DNA of 64,000 bases from an uncultured Chlorobiaceae bacterium (GTDB lineage Bacteria > Bacteroidota > Chlorobiia > Chlorobiales > Chlorobiaceae), in the NCBI GenBank assembly GCA_903887845.1, contig CAISRC010000122.1, positions 1 to 64,000 of the forward strand, given 5' to 3'. Both the position numbers and the translations under genes were made by a program. The notes under the pieces were generated by a model. The model was not told where the DNA came from. It did no database searches and saw only the letters and a program-made list of their open reading frames with translations. This document shows, piece after piece, positions 8,981 through 16,717 of this stretch; within the stretch, counting starts at the first letter, position 1; each line of letters begins with the position of its first letter.

Positions 8981-9378
8981 AAAGCAAGATTTGTAACTGG
9001 TGTGGCAGATATACTTGATGATGGCTTCCAGTTACACCGTTAGACATTGAAACTTCCACTCCACAACCAGAGCGTCAATGTTGTTCTTGATGAGGACTCT
9101 ACTGTCAATACCGCATAACACAATTTATCTGCGTCGTTTCGCTTTTAAGGAAGCAAGGTATTTAAAAACAATGAGTTGAGTTTTTTTACCCCTCTTAAAT
9201 GACTTTGCTTTTAAGGAAAAACTCTATGCCCAAAATGGAGTATAGCTTCGATACCTGGTGGAAGTTTGTGTGGGATCCGCAAGCTTTATTTTTCCGGCAT
9301 CTATTGATGCAGAAATGATTTGTGATATATTCGGGCTTTTGTTTTCAGGTCTTGATTTTTCATGGGCTTTCTTTTCCT
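8981..9378. other. AT-rich stretch without a recognisable gene
   Basis: About 400 bp between the hipB/hipA remnant and the ATPase remnant. No supported reading frame or RNA gene was seen. Two short direct repeats GCTTTTAAGGAA are near 9142 and 9210. It probably consists of decayed coding DNA. Confidence 0.4.
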
Positions 9379-9399
9379 TTACATCGTCCGTATAACACA

Positions 9400-9625
9400 A
9401 AGTTCAGGTGCGCCGTAGAGCGTTGTTATCAGAAGTTGCGTACGCTCACTGGCTGCACGGCACTCCTCTGCAAGTTCAGGGAGAAGGCGTGGATGCAAGA
9501 AATTCTCCGGCTCTTCGATACCCATAAACGGCGCCGGAGCAGGATCATGCAACAACAACAGCAAGACCAGCATTTTGAGTGTCCCGTCAGATGCAAACCG
9601 CGCAAAAACGGGATGGATGAAGGGA
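9400..9625 (-). pseudogene. C-terminal fragment of an AAA_21-type ATPase
   Basis: Reading the minus strand from about 9625 gives [18 protein letters not shown], then [13 protein letters not shown] and TQLLITT. This is the signature/Walker B/switch region of RecF- or OLD-like AAA_21 ATPases (SDGTLR, EEPE, HP, THSP). It is interrupted after LLITT, where THSP should follow, and lacks the Walker A part. The complete-length relative at 28031-29231 shows the same order. It is a fragment with no likely product. Confidence 0.65.
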
Positions 9626-9663
9626 GAACCATCTTTTTCACCTGTTGCACCCTTTCATTTTTT

Positions 9664-9697
9664 CGGCTATTTTTATACTTTATAATAAAATTAGCCG
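9664..9697. promoter_or_regulatory. 13-bp inverted repeat upstream of the AAA/DUF4143 gene
   Basis: Arms at 9664-9676 (CGGCTATTTTTAT) and 9685-9697 (ATAAAATTAGCCG) match at 12 of 13 positions around an 8-bp AT-rich centre that could serve as a -10 region. The right arm ends 4 bp before the ATG at 9702. An operator or a promoter-embedded palindrome is likely; it could instead form an RNA hairpin covering the start. Confidence 0.5.
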
Positions 9698-9701
9698 AGT
9701 C

Positions 9702-10922
9702 ATGCCGTACAAGACCAGAACACTTGAGATCTTTTTCCTGCAAGCGAGTCAACAATTCCCCGTCATGCTGCTGACCGGACCTCGCCAAACCGGAAAAACA
9801 ACATTCCTTCGACACCTGGCAGGAGAAGAGCGGTCGTATGCCACTCTTGACAACCCAATGCTCCGTGCACTCGCCAGGGAAGAACCCGCCCTGTTCCTGC
9901 AACGCTTTACCGCACCGGTTCTCATCGACGAAATCCAGTACGCACCCCAGCTCCTGCCCTACATCAAAATGGCGGTCGACAACGAACCGCAAGCCGGAAA
10001 ATTCTGGCTTACCGGTTCACAGCAATTCCATTTGATGAAGGGGGTCACTGAATCCCTCGCTGGTCGTGTCGGGGTGGTCAACCTGCTTGGATTCTCGCAG
10101 AGAGAGCTTTTTGACACTCCTTCTGCAGAGCCGTTTCTGCCGATTCCGGAAGTCATGAAACAACGTGCAGAAAGCCGGCAATGGATTCTGCCTGAACTCT
10201 ACCGGAAAATCTGGCTCGGATCGTTTCCCGCTCTTCATCAGGAGAATCCTGCCGATCATGACCTGTTCTACAGTTCATACGTCCAGACCTATCTGCAACG
10301 TGATGTGCGGGATCTGGCCAATGTCGGCGACGAAAGTGCATTCCTGAGATTTCTCCGCTCCTGTGCATCACGAACTGGCCAGATGCTCAATATCCTGGAC
10401 CTTTGCCGCAACAGCGACATCAACCATGCGACCGGAAAACGATGGCTCTCGATTCTTGAAAATTCAGGAATCCTCTACCTGCTCGAACCATGGCACACCA
10501 ATATCAATAAAAGAGTGGTGAAAACCCCGAAACTGTACTTCCTCGATACGGGACTTGCAGCCTGGCTGACCGAGTGGACTTCACCCGAAACACTGGAAGC
10601 GGGAGCAATGTCAGGAGCCATTCTTGAAAGCTGGGTAGTATCGGAGATCATCAAAAGCTGGTGGCACAACGGCAAGCGTGCCCCCATTTACTACTATCGC
10701 GACAAAGATGCCAAAGAGGTCGATCTGCTTATTCATCAAAACGGCACACTCTATCCGGTAGAAATAAAAAAATCGGCAAGTCCAGGAAAAGATGCTATTC
10801 GCCATTTCGAGGTACTTCAAACCCTGAAACAACCGATCGGGCAGGGATGCATCATCTCGCTTGCCCCCATGTATCTCCCGATCACATCAACCATCGATAA
10901 CGTACCAGTAGGAATGGTGTAA
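9702..10922 (+). CDS. AAA_14/DUF4143 ATPase
   Basis: ATP-binding protein of the widespread AAA_14 plus DUF4143 family, whose role is not established. From ATG 9702 it has 406 residues; the longer frame from 9645 has no support because the palindrome lies in it. Walker A is GPRQTGKTT (about residues 27-35), Walker B VLIDEIQYAP, sensor 1 LTGSQQF. The C-terminal DUF4143 part has AILESWVVSEI and a nuclease-like pattern (KEVDLLI then VEIKKS), the D..ExK arrangement of PD-(D/E)xK folds. All motifs are intact. It stands alone among gene fragments, with a palindrome at its start. Confidence 0.82.
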   Translation: MPYKTRTLEIFFLQASQQFPVMLLTGPRQTGKTTFLRHLAGEERSYATLDNPMLRALAREEPALFLQRFTAPVLIDEIQYAPQLLPYIKMAVDNEPQAGKFWLTGSQQFHLMKGVTESLAGRVGVVNLLGFSQRELFDTPSAEPFLPIPEVMKQRAESRQWILPELYRKIWLGSFPALHQENPADHDLFYSSYVQTYLQRDVRDLANVGDESAFLRFLRSCASRTGQMLNILDLCRNSDINHATGKRWLSILENSGILYLLEPWHTNINKRVVKTPKLYFLDTGLAAWLTEWTSPETLEAGAMSGAILESWVVSEIIKSWWHNGKRAPIYYYRDKDAKEVDLLIHQNGTLYPVEIKKSASPGKDAIRHFEVLQTLKQPIGQGCIISLAPMYLPITSTIDNVPVGMV

Positions 10923-11145
10923 CCCCGGGTTCAGGAATACAGGGCATGAACCCTGGTTGAACCGACTCAGTATCCTGCCGGTCAGTTCAGGAGACTCGTT
11001 TCTCCGAAGCGGATCTCCGGCGTTAATAAATCACGTCATCGAGACCGCTTTCGATAGCGGCTATCTGTAATTCATGGAGATATATTTCAGGCGATATGGC
11101 TCATCTTTTCAGCGTTGAACTGTTTTTCGAAAAAGCTGCGGGCTC
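10923..11145. other. Gap after the AAA/DUF4143 gene with a weak hairpin
   Basis: Just after the stop codon GGGTTCA and TGAACCC can pair across 13 bases (about 10926-10952), which could act as a terminator although no T-run follows. The rest shows no supported gene on either strand. Confidence 0.3.
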
Positions 11146-11761
11146 TTGAACCTGCATAAAGTTCAACGGTTTTCATCAGTTGTGATTGATCCTGCCCGCA
11201 AATTGGGAGCCATTACACTTGAGGTCACAAACTGTGACCTCAAGCATGCACGGTGGCAGGAAGATATCTTCCCGTTGCCTTTACCGAACAGGGAGTCTCC
11301 ATGCTTTCAGCCGTGCTCCGCAGTGACACGGCGGTTAAGGTAAGCATCAAAATCATCAATGCCTTCGTAGAAATGCGGCGTTTCATCAAAAACAACGTGC
11401 AAGTGTTTGCCCGACTGGATTCGGTTAAACGGCATCAGCTTGTTTTTGAATCCGAAACAGAAAAAAAATTTGAACAGGTATTTTAAGCAAACGATCTTCC
11501 GGTGTCTCCTGTACGATTTACACAAAAGCCATTTCAAAACAACTTGCATTGGATAGCGAAAAACATAACCAGCAATACCCACCTGTTGTCATGGAATCTT
11601 TCAAAAATGCTCATGACCGGTTTTTAATTATTGATAGAACAGAAATTTACCATATTGGAGCATCTCTCAAAAACTTGGGGAAAAAAGTGGTTCGCTTTTC
11701 ACGATTTGAAACCGGCGGACTTGAGATGCTTATAAAGCTTGAAGGGAAAAGAAATGAATAA
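11146..11761 (+). pseudogene. Decayed ORF6N-domain protein gene
   Basis: Three pieces of one family are seen in different frames. A short EVTNCDLKH piece is followed, after a shift, by RYLPVAFTEQGVSML and VEMRRFIKNN, the core of the ORF6N (KilA-N-like) DNA-binding domain common in phage and bacterial accessory DNA. A second piece from 11549 has YPPVVMESF, HDRFLIIDRTE and YHIGASLKNLGKK, the usual C-terminal part of these proteins. The central section is missing and the frame is broken at least twice. No functional product is expected. Confidence 0.65.
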
Positions 11762-11846
11762 ACTGACAATGCACTCGCCACGCCTGACGGATGAGAATAT
11801 TGCCCAAATACGAGAGCTGTTTCCCGGCTGTGTCACGAAGAAATAA
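11754..11846 (+). pseudogene. N-terminal stub of a type III-like DNA methyltransferase (mod)
   Basis: An ATG overlapping the end of the ORF6N remnant starts 30 codons reading MNKLTMHSPRLTDENI and RELFPGCVTKK before TAA. This matches the usual first residues of Mod/adenine-specific methyltransferases (xxKLKMHSPxLTxxNIxxxRxLFPGCVTE). Everything after the leader is lost. The intact Mod at 19316-20908 starts differently, so this is the stub of another system. Confidence 0.6.
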
Positions 11847-11996
11847 CCCTCTGGATCAAGTAGCTGCAAATCCTCAATCACCGGCTTTGCTGCACATTAT
11901 TTTTATTACCTTTTTTATACAACTTCGTGAGGCGAGTAAAGTTCCTCCTTCTGTCTCAGAAAGCTCAAAAATTTTCAGATCAAGCGGATACAATCC

Positions 11997-12257
11997 ATGC
12001 AAAAGCAACTGACAGTCATTATCACGCATGAAAATGGGGGGTATGTGTCACTTTGCCCCGAATTTGATATCGCAAGCCAAGGGGAGAGCATTGAAGAAGC
12101 CCGCAAAAATCTTCGTGAAGCCTTGGAGTTATTCTTCGAGACTGCATCCAGTGAAGAGATCCAGACACGCTTGCATGAAGAGGTATACGTAACCCGAATG
12201 GAGGTTGCTGTTAGGGAAACTTCAATCACATCATCAGCATCAATACAAGGCAAGTAA
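11997..12257 (+). CDS. HicB-like antitoxin, orphan
   Basis: An 86-residue protein with the HicB partial RNase H fold pattern: a beta strand start (QLTVIITHENGGYVSLCPEF), then IASQGESIEEARKNLREALELFFE. In HicAB modules it neutralises the small dsRBD-like mRNA-cleaving toxin HicA. No HicA gene or recognisable fragment lies within several hundred bases on either side, so this is an orphan, kept as a relic or acting on a distant HicA. It faces the ImmA/IrrE operon and ends 3 bp before that operon's last gene. Confidence 0.7.
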   Translation: MQKQLTVIITHENGGYVSLCPEFDIASQGESIEEARKNLREALELFFETASSEEIQTRLHEEVYVTRMEVAVRETSITSSASIQGK

Positions 12258-12260
12258 ATA

Positions 12261-12746
12261 TTAAACAGAAGGTTTTCCATAATTTTTTGCGATATTTAAA
12301 TCACGCAATGTAGTAAATAACTCCACCATTGTACCATTCGATACTATCCATGCTATAACAATATTGAGTAATTCTTCTTGATCAGAAATATATCCCATAC
12401 GACTATCTCCGCCACGAGTTCCATCCCGCTTTTTTCTTTTCCCTCTTGTTAAAAACGTATTTTTTTCTTCATAGATAAAGTCTCTGGCTATTTTATTCTC
12501 TTTTCCTTTCTCAAGGTATCTTCGAAGAAGTTTTGTAATCCCTTTGTAGTATATCTCATATTTTTTTTCTGGATCATCATCCAATCCTAACGCAAAATTC
12601 TTTAATTCATACTCCGTGACTAAACCTTCAGGCATAACCAACAACTGCTCACCTTTTGCTTGATCTGTTTTAGCAAGAATAAGTAATTTCTCCTCATCAT
12701 TACTTTTTTTCTTTTTGGATATTTTTGACGTTGACATATTTTTCAT
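12261..12746 (-). CDS. Hypothetical protein in ImmA/IrrE operon
   Basis: A 161-residue protein I do not recognise. It begins with a Lys/Ser-rich tail (about 1-20), then a mixed acidic region with LLVMPEGLVTEYELKN, a charged central segment (YLEKGKENKIARDFIYEE, GKRKKRDGTRGG) and a C-terminal hydrophobic stretch LLNIVIAWIVSNGTMVELF. There is no signal peptide and no clear enzyme motif. It starts 10 bp after the HTH-ImmA/IrrE gene and is surely co-transcribed. The base composition is strikingly AT-rich compared with the core genes. Partner toxin or target of the peptidase is possible but only by position. Confidence 0.6.
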   Translation of the reverse strand: MKNMSTSKISKKKKSNDEEKLLILAKTDQAKGEQLLVMPEGLVTEYELKNFALGLDDDPEKKYEIYYKGITKLLRRYLEKGKENKIARDFIYEEKNTFLTRGKRKKRDGTRGGDSRMGYISDQEELLNIVIAWIVSNGTMVELFTTLRDLNIAKNYGKPSV

Positions 12747-12756
12747 AATAATTTAT

Positions 12757-13977
12757 TTAAATAATATTAAAGACTGCTTTTTTAATCATATCAACACTCT
12801 CTTGGATAGTTTCTTTTTCCCAAGGGTTTGTGTTAAACCTTTCTAGTGTTTTTTTGATATCCGGAAAATATTGTTTGTATTTACTCCAGGCATTATGATA
12901 CCCCTGATTGTTTCGATCGTAATTATAAAAACTATAAATAAGACTTGGGTGAACTTGAGATTTTTTTGCAAACTCTCTGACAATTAATTCATTATTTATA
13001 AACGGTGCTATGTATTTGCTTTTTTCTTCGGAAAAAAGGTATTCTCTGGAAAAATCATTTGCTTCATCTTCCCCGATTAAAAAGAGATCTAATTCCCCTG
13101 AAAGATGATACGCGTTTGTTTGTATTATCTCCAAATCGTATAAAATATGATGAATTTCGTGTATCAGTGCAAACCAAATCGTTGGGTAGTTTTTTTGAAG
13201 ATCAGTCAAGACAATACACGGCTTATTATTTACAAAAAAAGTAGCTCCTCTTACTTGAACAGTAGGAAGATATGGCTGATATATTATGGTTATTCCTATA
13301 TTATACAGTGCTTGAGCAACAACAAATAGTCCTTTTTCCGTATCCATTGTATATTGCCTAATCTTGGGAAGTAAACTCACTAAAGCTGCCCTGTCGAATT
13401 CGTTTTTATTATTGATTTTCTGGAAGTGACTATATGCTGATCTCACCCAGAAATCTCGCATTTTATTATTGGATGATCTTTTTGTCCGACTAAATAATGG
13501 GTATAATTTTTGATCATTGTATTGAAATATATTTTCTATTCCAAAAAATGATTTGATCCGGCATTCAATTTTATCGAAATCAGTCTTTGAATCTATAAAT
13601 TTTGCTTTGTAAAGGTTTTTTAAATCAAAATTACTGGCAATAAAATTGAGCTTTCTTGCTCTCTCCAGTTCACCGATTGATTCTGGAGACATTTCTGTTA
13701 AATAAATATTAATAAATTTCTCGGGATTCAGATTCAGAAAACTACTCAGCTTTAGTGCATTTACGATATCAACTCTTTTTGCTGTGCGGTCTAAAATACC
13801 TTCAAGAGATTTACGCTCGATATTCAACAACTTCTCTATTTGATATTGCGACAGCCCAACTTCGAGTAAACGACATTCAAAAAGCTGTTTTATTGAAGTA
13901 TCCGCACTTGGTTCAACCGAGCTACTTAAGGGCTGTAGCAAAGATTGAAGAAAGATGTTAAGCTCGTTATCATTCAT
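12757..13977 (-). CDS. HTH-domain ImmA/IrrE family metallopeptidase
   Basis: A 406-residue protein joining an N-terminal XRE-like HTH (about residues 25-85, with LSQYQIEKLLNIERKSLEGIL) to a C-terminal zinc-peptidase domain of the ImmA/IrrE (COG2856) type. The zinc motif is HEIHH, followed by EDEANDFSREYLF carrying the third ligand. In this family the peptidase cleaves a repressor or antitoxin-like partner and the HTH binds the operon's own promoter. Three copies of an AGGTnAAATCACC-like motif lie just upstream. AT-rich, as is the small downstream gene, and likely transferred as a unit. Confidence 0.82.
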   Translation of the reverse strand: MNDNELNIFLQSLLQPLSSSVEPSADTSIKQLFECRLLEVGLSQYQIEKLLNIERKSLEGILDRTAKRVDIVNALKLSSFLNLNPEKFINIYLTEMSPESIGELERARKLNFIASNFDLKNLYKAKFIDSKTDFDKIECRIKSFFGIENIFQYNDQKLYPLFSRTKRSSNNKMRDFWVRSAYSHFQKINNKNEFDRAALVSLLPKIRQYTMDTEKGLFVVAQALYNIGITIIYQPYLPTVQVRGATFFVNNKPCIVLTDLQKNYPTIWFALIHEIHHILYDLEIIQTNAYHLSGELDLFLIGEDEANDFSREYLFSEEKSKYIAPFINNELIVREFAKKSQVHPSLIYSFYNYDRNNQGYHNAWSKYKQYFPDIKKTLERFNTNPWEKETIQESVDMIKKAVFNII

Positions 13978-13997
13978 TACGTTGTGCGAAATTTTAT

Positions 13998-14111
13998 TTT
14001 CTTAGGTAAATTCACCAGCGTAATTTAACAAAATATAGCAAATTTTCAAGTTTTCAGGTGAAATCACCTAAGAAATCGGAACGCATGAGGATTTTCTGAG
14101 GTCAAATCACA
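13998..14111. promoter_or_regulatory. Three operator-like motifs upstream of the HTH-ImmA/IrrE gene
   Basis: Copies are AGGTAAATTCACC at 14004-14016, AGGTGAAATCACCT at 14056-14069 (an almost perfect palindrome) and AGGTCAAATCACA at 14099-14111. The first two also form an extended inverted pair: 13998-14016 and 14057-14075 match at 16 of 19 positions. The spacing between copies is 52 and 43 bp, near four to five helix turns. They lie upstream of the minus-strand start codon at 13977, where an autorepressor would bind. Confidence 0.6.
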
Positions 14112-14112
14112 A

Positions 14113-14230
14113 GAAAATTATCAGGGGTATGACTATCGCCGTCGAGCGTTGGTCCGAATTTGCCCAAGCGATGAAGTTGACGACGAGAGAGGCAGAACAA
14201 ATTCAGAGCGATATCAGGGTAGCAACATGA
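14113..14230 (+). pseudogene. 3' remnant of a second hipA
   Basis: One frame reads AVERWSEFAQAM, TTREAEQIQSDI and stops at 14228-14230. It matches the last residues of the intact HipA (AAIKRWPEFADAA, ATRDAERIQGDF) and the DNA match runs on through the stop into the following bases (TGAATGTC). It completes the 5' remnant at 8785-8980. Only about the last 38 codons survive. Confidence 0.75.
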
Positions 14231-14473
14231 ATGTCCTGAATTTACCGATAAAATAACAGGATAGGTCAAGGCCAGACAAAAAACGTAATCAGGATGATAA
14301 CAGGCATAAAGGTCGAACAACAGAATTTTGCACTCCCCAGCGACATACTCCGCAAACGGGCAATACAAAAATACAACATAGCTCACCGGTCAAGCTCATG
14401 AACCTGACATCCTGATCAAGCGAAACACCCTGACCCGCAATGGTGCAAGCAGGGCTTGCCCTTTATACACAAT

Positions 14474-16717
14474 TCACTTGAAACGTTTCAAATCATCTTT
14501 TTCTACAGGAGTTAAACCTTGCAACCCTTCGCGATATTTATCGTCAAAATGCTTTTCAAGCTCAGCCGTCAGCCCTCGACGTGATGATTCTTCTACTGCA
14601 TTGTTATCAGGAATCTGACGGATAATACCCCGTGCAATCTCGGGAGATTCACTAGCGAGAGCAACGAGAAAGTCATTGAGCTGCCGGGTAAAGTCATCGT
14701 CCTCTTTCAGTTTTTGAGGATCATACCGTTTTGCAAAACTGATCTGAGTGTTAGCCTCCGCAAGAATTGACTCGAGATAAGGTTGTGGCGCATCCGGTTG
14801 ACTGGCACTCTTCAATCTATTCATAACTTCCTGAAGTCGAACCGGATCCGCTATGACTGTTTTCAAAATAATAACTAACTCTTCAACATCGTTTTTACCC
14901 AAAGGCTTCCCGACAACCTCTCTTGCATCAATAAGTGTTGTTGCTGCATCTGTAAAATCAGCGGTATAAAGATTTGCCCCACTCAAATCCACTCCCTGAA
15001 GATTTGCCCCACTCAAATCCACTCCCTGAAGATTTGCCCCACTCAAATCCGCTCCCTGAAGATTTGCCTTTTTTAAGTTTGCACCCTGAAGATTTGCCTT
15101 TCCCAAATACGTGCCCTGAAGTTTTGCCTCTCCCAAGTTCGCACCCTGAAGATTTGCTCCACTCAAATCCGTTCCCTGAAGATTTGCCCCACTCAAGTCC
15201 GCTCCCTGAAGATTTGCCTTTCCCAAGTTCAGGCTCTGAAGTTTTGATCCCATCAAGTTCAAGCCTTGAAAATTTACCTCTTCCAAGATCGCATCTTGAA
15301 GATTTACATCTCTCAAGTTCGCGCCCTGAAGCTTTACTTCCACCAAGTACGCGCCCTGAAGCTTTACCGCCTCCAAGTTCGCACCCTGAAGATAAGCATC
15401 ATTCAAGCTCGCGCCCCGAAGATCTGCATCCCTAAAATCAGCACCAATAAGAACGGCATTACTCATATCGGCATGTCGCAAATTCCGATGCTGGAGGTTG
15501 ATCGGTTCGAGCTGTGTTAACCCTTCCTTCCATTTTCCTGAACGAATCAGAGCAAGCGTCTCAGGCTTTGGAGGTTTAACAAACAGGAGCTGCTCATTCA
15601 GATCAAGCTGACGTTTATCATCCAGCAAATGCCATGTTGATAAAACCGTGGAGTTCATTTGAGAAGCTTGAATACTAATCAAGCCCTGTTCCAGGTGCTC
15701 CCCGTCAACCATAAGAGCAAGTGGCAGTAAGGAGCCAAAGAGTGTCAATAATAGAGCAAAGCTTCCACGTGGAGCTTGCTTGTGCCATAGAACAGGAAGA
15801 GCAAAAATAAATAAATAAATGGATGCAAAAGCCCTCCCACCTGTAAACAATAATATCACCACACTAAGAATAGCTCCTCCAAGAAGAGGAAAACCATACT
15901 CGTGGTTCCTGCTGAGACGTAACAGTACTGACCACAACGAAAGAGGAATCATAATCTGGCCTGCAAAGGCAAGTTTTTCATTAACAGCAAACAAACAGAT
16001 TGTGATTCCGGCAAATAAAAGCAGAAACGAACGCCAGACTCTTCGACGAGGAACATGTACCGCAATCAGAGCACGCCAATAGCCCTTCCAGTCATCATCG
16101 GGATGCAGAATAGTGGGCCAGAAAATGTTAATCAGGGCAATATCCAGCCATATCGCCATGCGTTGCAACCAGGTAACACTCTCGTCCTGATAGGCAAGAA
16201 ACTGAAGCTGCATTGAAAACAAGACAAAAAGCGGAAGCAGCACCACTGTGATTGAAGTCATCACTGCCAGGAAGAATTTCACCAGAGGGCTTGGCTGGCC
16301 AACCAAATAGTAGGTAAAGGGAAAAATATGCAACCGGTCATGCAGCCCACCAATGCCCTCAACCCCCGGCGCTGCTGCATCGAATGCAAAGAGTTTGCGC
16401 GACAGAAGCTGAAGCTGCAACAGCAAATTAAAATGAACAAGTACCAGAACAAAGGGTGCAAAAGCAAAAAAGCCGACAATGGGCATCTCCACATCCACAA
16501 ACGGCAACCTGATGCCCTTGCCGATCAGCAGGTCGAGGTCGGTTGTTCCAAACACAATAACCAGCACACAGGCACATGCCGCAATAAAGGCAGTATGCTG
16601 CACGGCCAGACGCTCTGAGGAGTGATTGGCTACATCAAGCAGCACCTCTGGATTTTTTTCTCCCAATTTTTTTAACTTTGGGGAGACATGAGTATGCATC
16701 CGAATTAGTTTACGCAT
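14474..16717 (-). CDS. Membrane-anchored pentapeptide-repeat protein
   Basis: A 747-residue protein of unknown function. Residues 1-345 are a membrane domain with about eight hydrophobic segments (near 42-56, 78-100, 147-172, 186-201, 229-245, 252-266, 279-292, 297-310, 320-336). Residues 405-597 are an uninterrupted pentapeptide-repeat solenoid (A(N/D)LxG pattern, as in ANLQGADLSG), and 600-747 is a charged helical tail. Pentapeptide solenoids can mimic DNA or scaffold assemblies. Its ATG overlaps the res stop (8 bp shared), so it is translated with the type III R-M operon. At DNA level 30-bp units are repeated almost exactly at 14971-15060. Confidence 0.8.
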   Translation of the reverse strand: MRKLIRMHTHVSPKLKKLGEKNPEVLLDVANHSSERLAVQHTAFIAACACVLVIVFGTTDLDLLIGKGIRLPFVDVEMPIVGFFAFAPFVLVLVHFNLLLQLQLLSRKLFAFDAAAPGVEGIGGLHDRLHIFPFTYYLVGQPSPLVKFFLAVMTSITVVLLPLFVLFSMQLQFLAYQDESVTWLQRMAIWLDIALINIFWPTILHPDDDWKGYWRALIAVHVPRRRVWRSFLLLFAGITICLFAVNEKLAFAGQIMIPLSLWSVLLRLSRNHEYGFPLLGGAILSVVILLFTGGRAFASIYLFIFALPVLWHKQAPRGSFALLLTLFGSLLPLALMVDGEHLEQGLISIQASQMNSTVLSTWHLLDDKRQLDLNEQLLFVKPPKPETLALIRSGKWKEGLTQLEPINLQHRNLRHADMSNAVLIGADFRDADLRGASLNDAYLQGANLEAVKLQGAYLVEVKLQGANLRDVNLQDAILEEVNFQGLNLMGSKLQSLNLGKANLQGADLSGANLQGTDLSGANLQGANLGEAKLQGTYLGKANLQGANLKKANLQGADLSGANLQGVDLSGANLQGVDLSGANLYTADFTDAATTLIDAREVVGKPLGKNDVEELVIILKTVIADPVRLQEVMNRLKSASQPDAPQPYLESILAEANTQISFAKRYDPQKLKEDDDFTRQLNDFLVALASESPEIARGIIRQIPDNNAVEESSRRGLTAELEKHFDDKYREGLQGLTPVEKDDLKRFK
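14971..15060. repeat. Three near-identical 30-bp tandem repeats in the pentapeptide gene
   Basis: Units at 14971-15000 and 15001-15030 are identical, and 15031-15060 differs by one base. Each encodes ten residues (two pentapeptides), so changes in copy number keep the frame. Related but diverged units continue to about 15420. The near-identity suggests recent duplication. Confidence 0.85.

Noticed and set aside
9645-9701. Upstream extension of the AAA/DUF4143 protein by 19 residues
   Set aside because: It would translate through the 13-bp inverted repeat; the ATG at 9702 gives the usual family start.
11800-12260. HicA toxin partner of the HicB gene
   Set aside because: No 60-codon frame with the HicA G(S/D)H motif was found on either side.
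14971-15420. Possible CRISPR-like repeat array
   Set aside because: Units of 30 bp are directly joined with no spacers and encode pentapeptide repeats in frame.
14974-15435. Repetitive plus-strand frame of Pro/Ser/Glu repeats
   Set aside because: It is the reverse reading of the pentapeptide codons, which explain the repetition fully.
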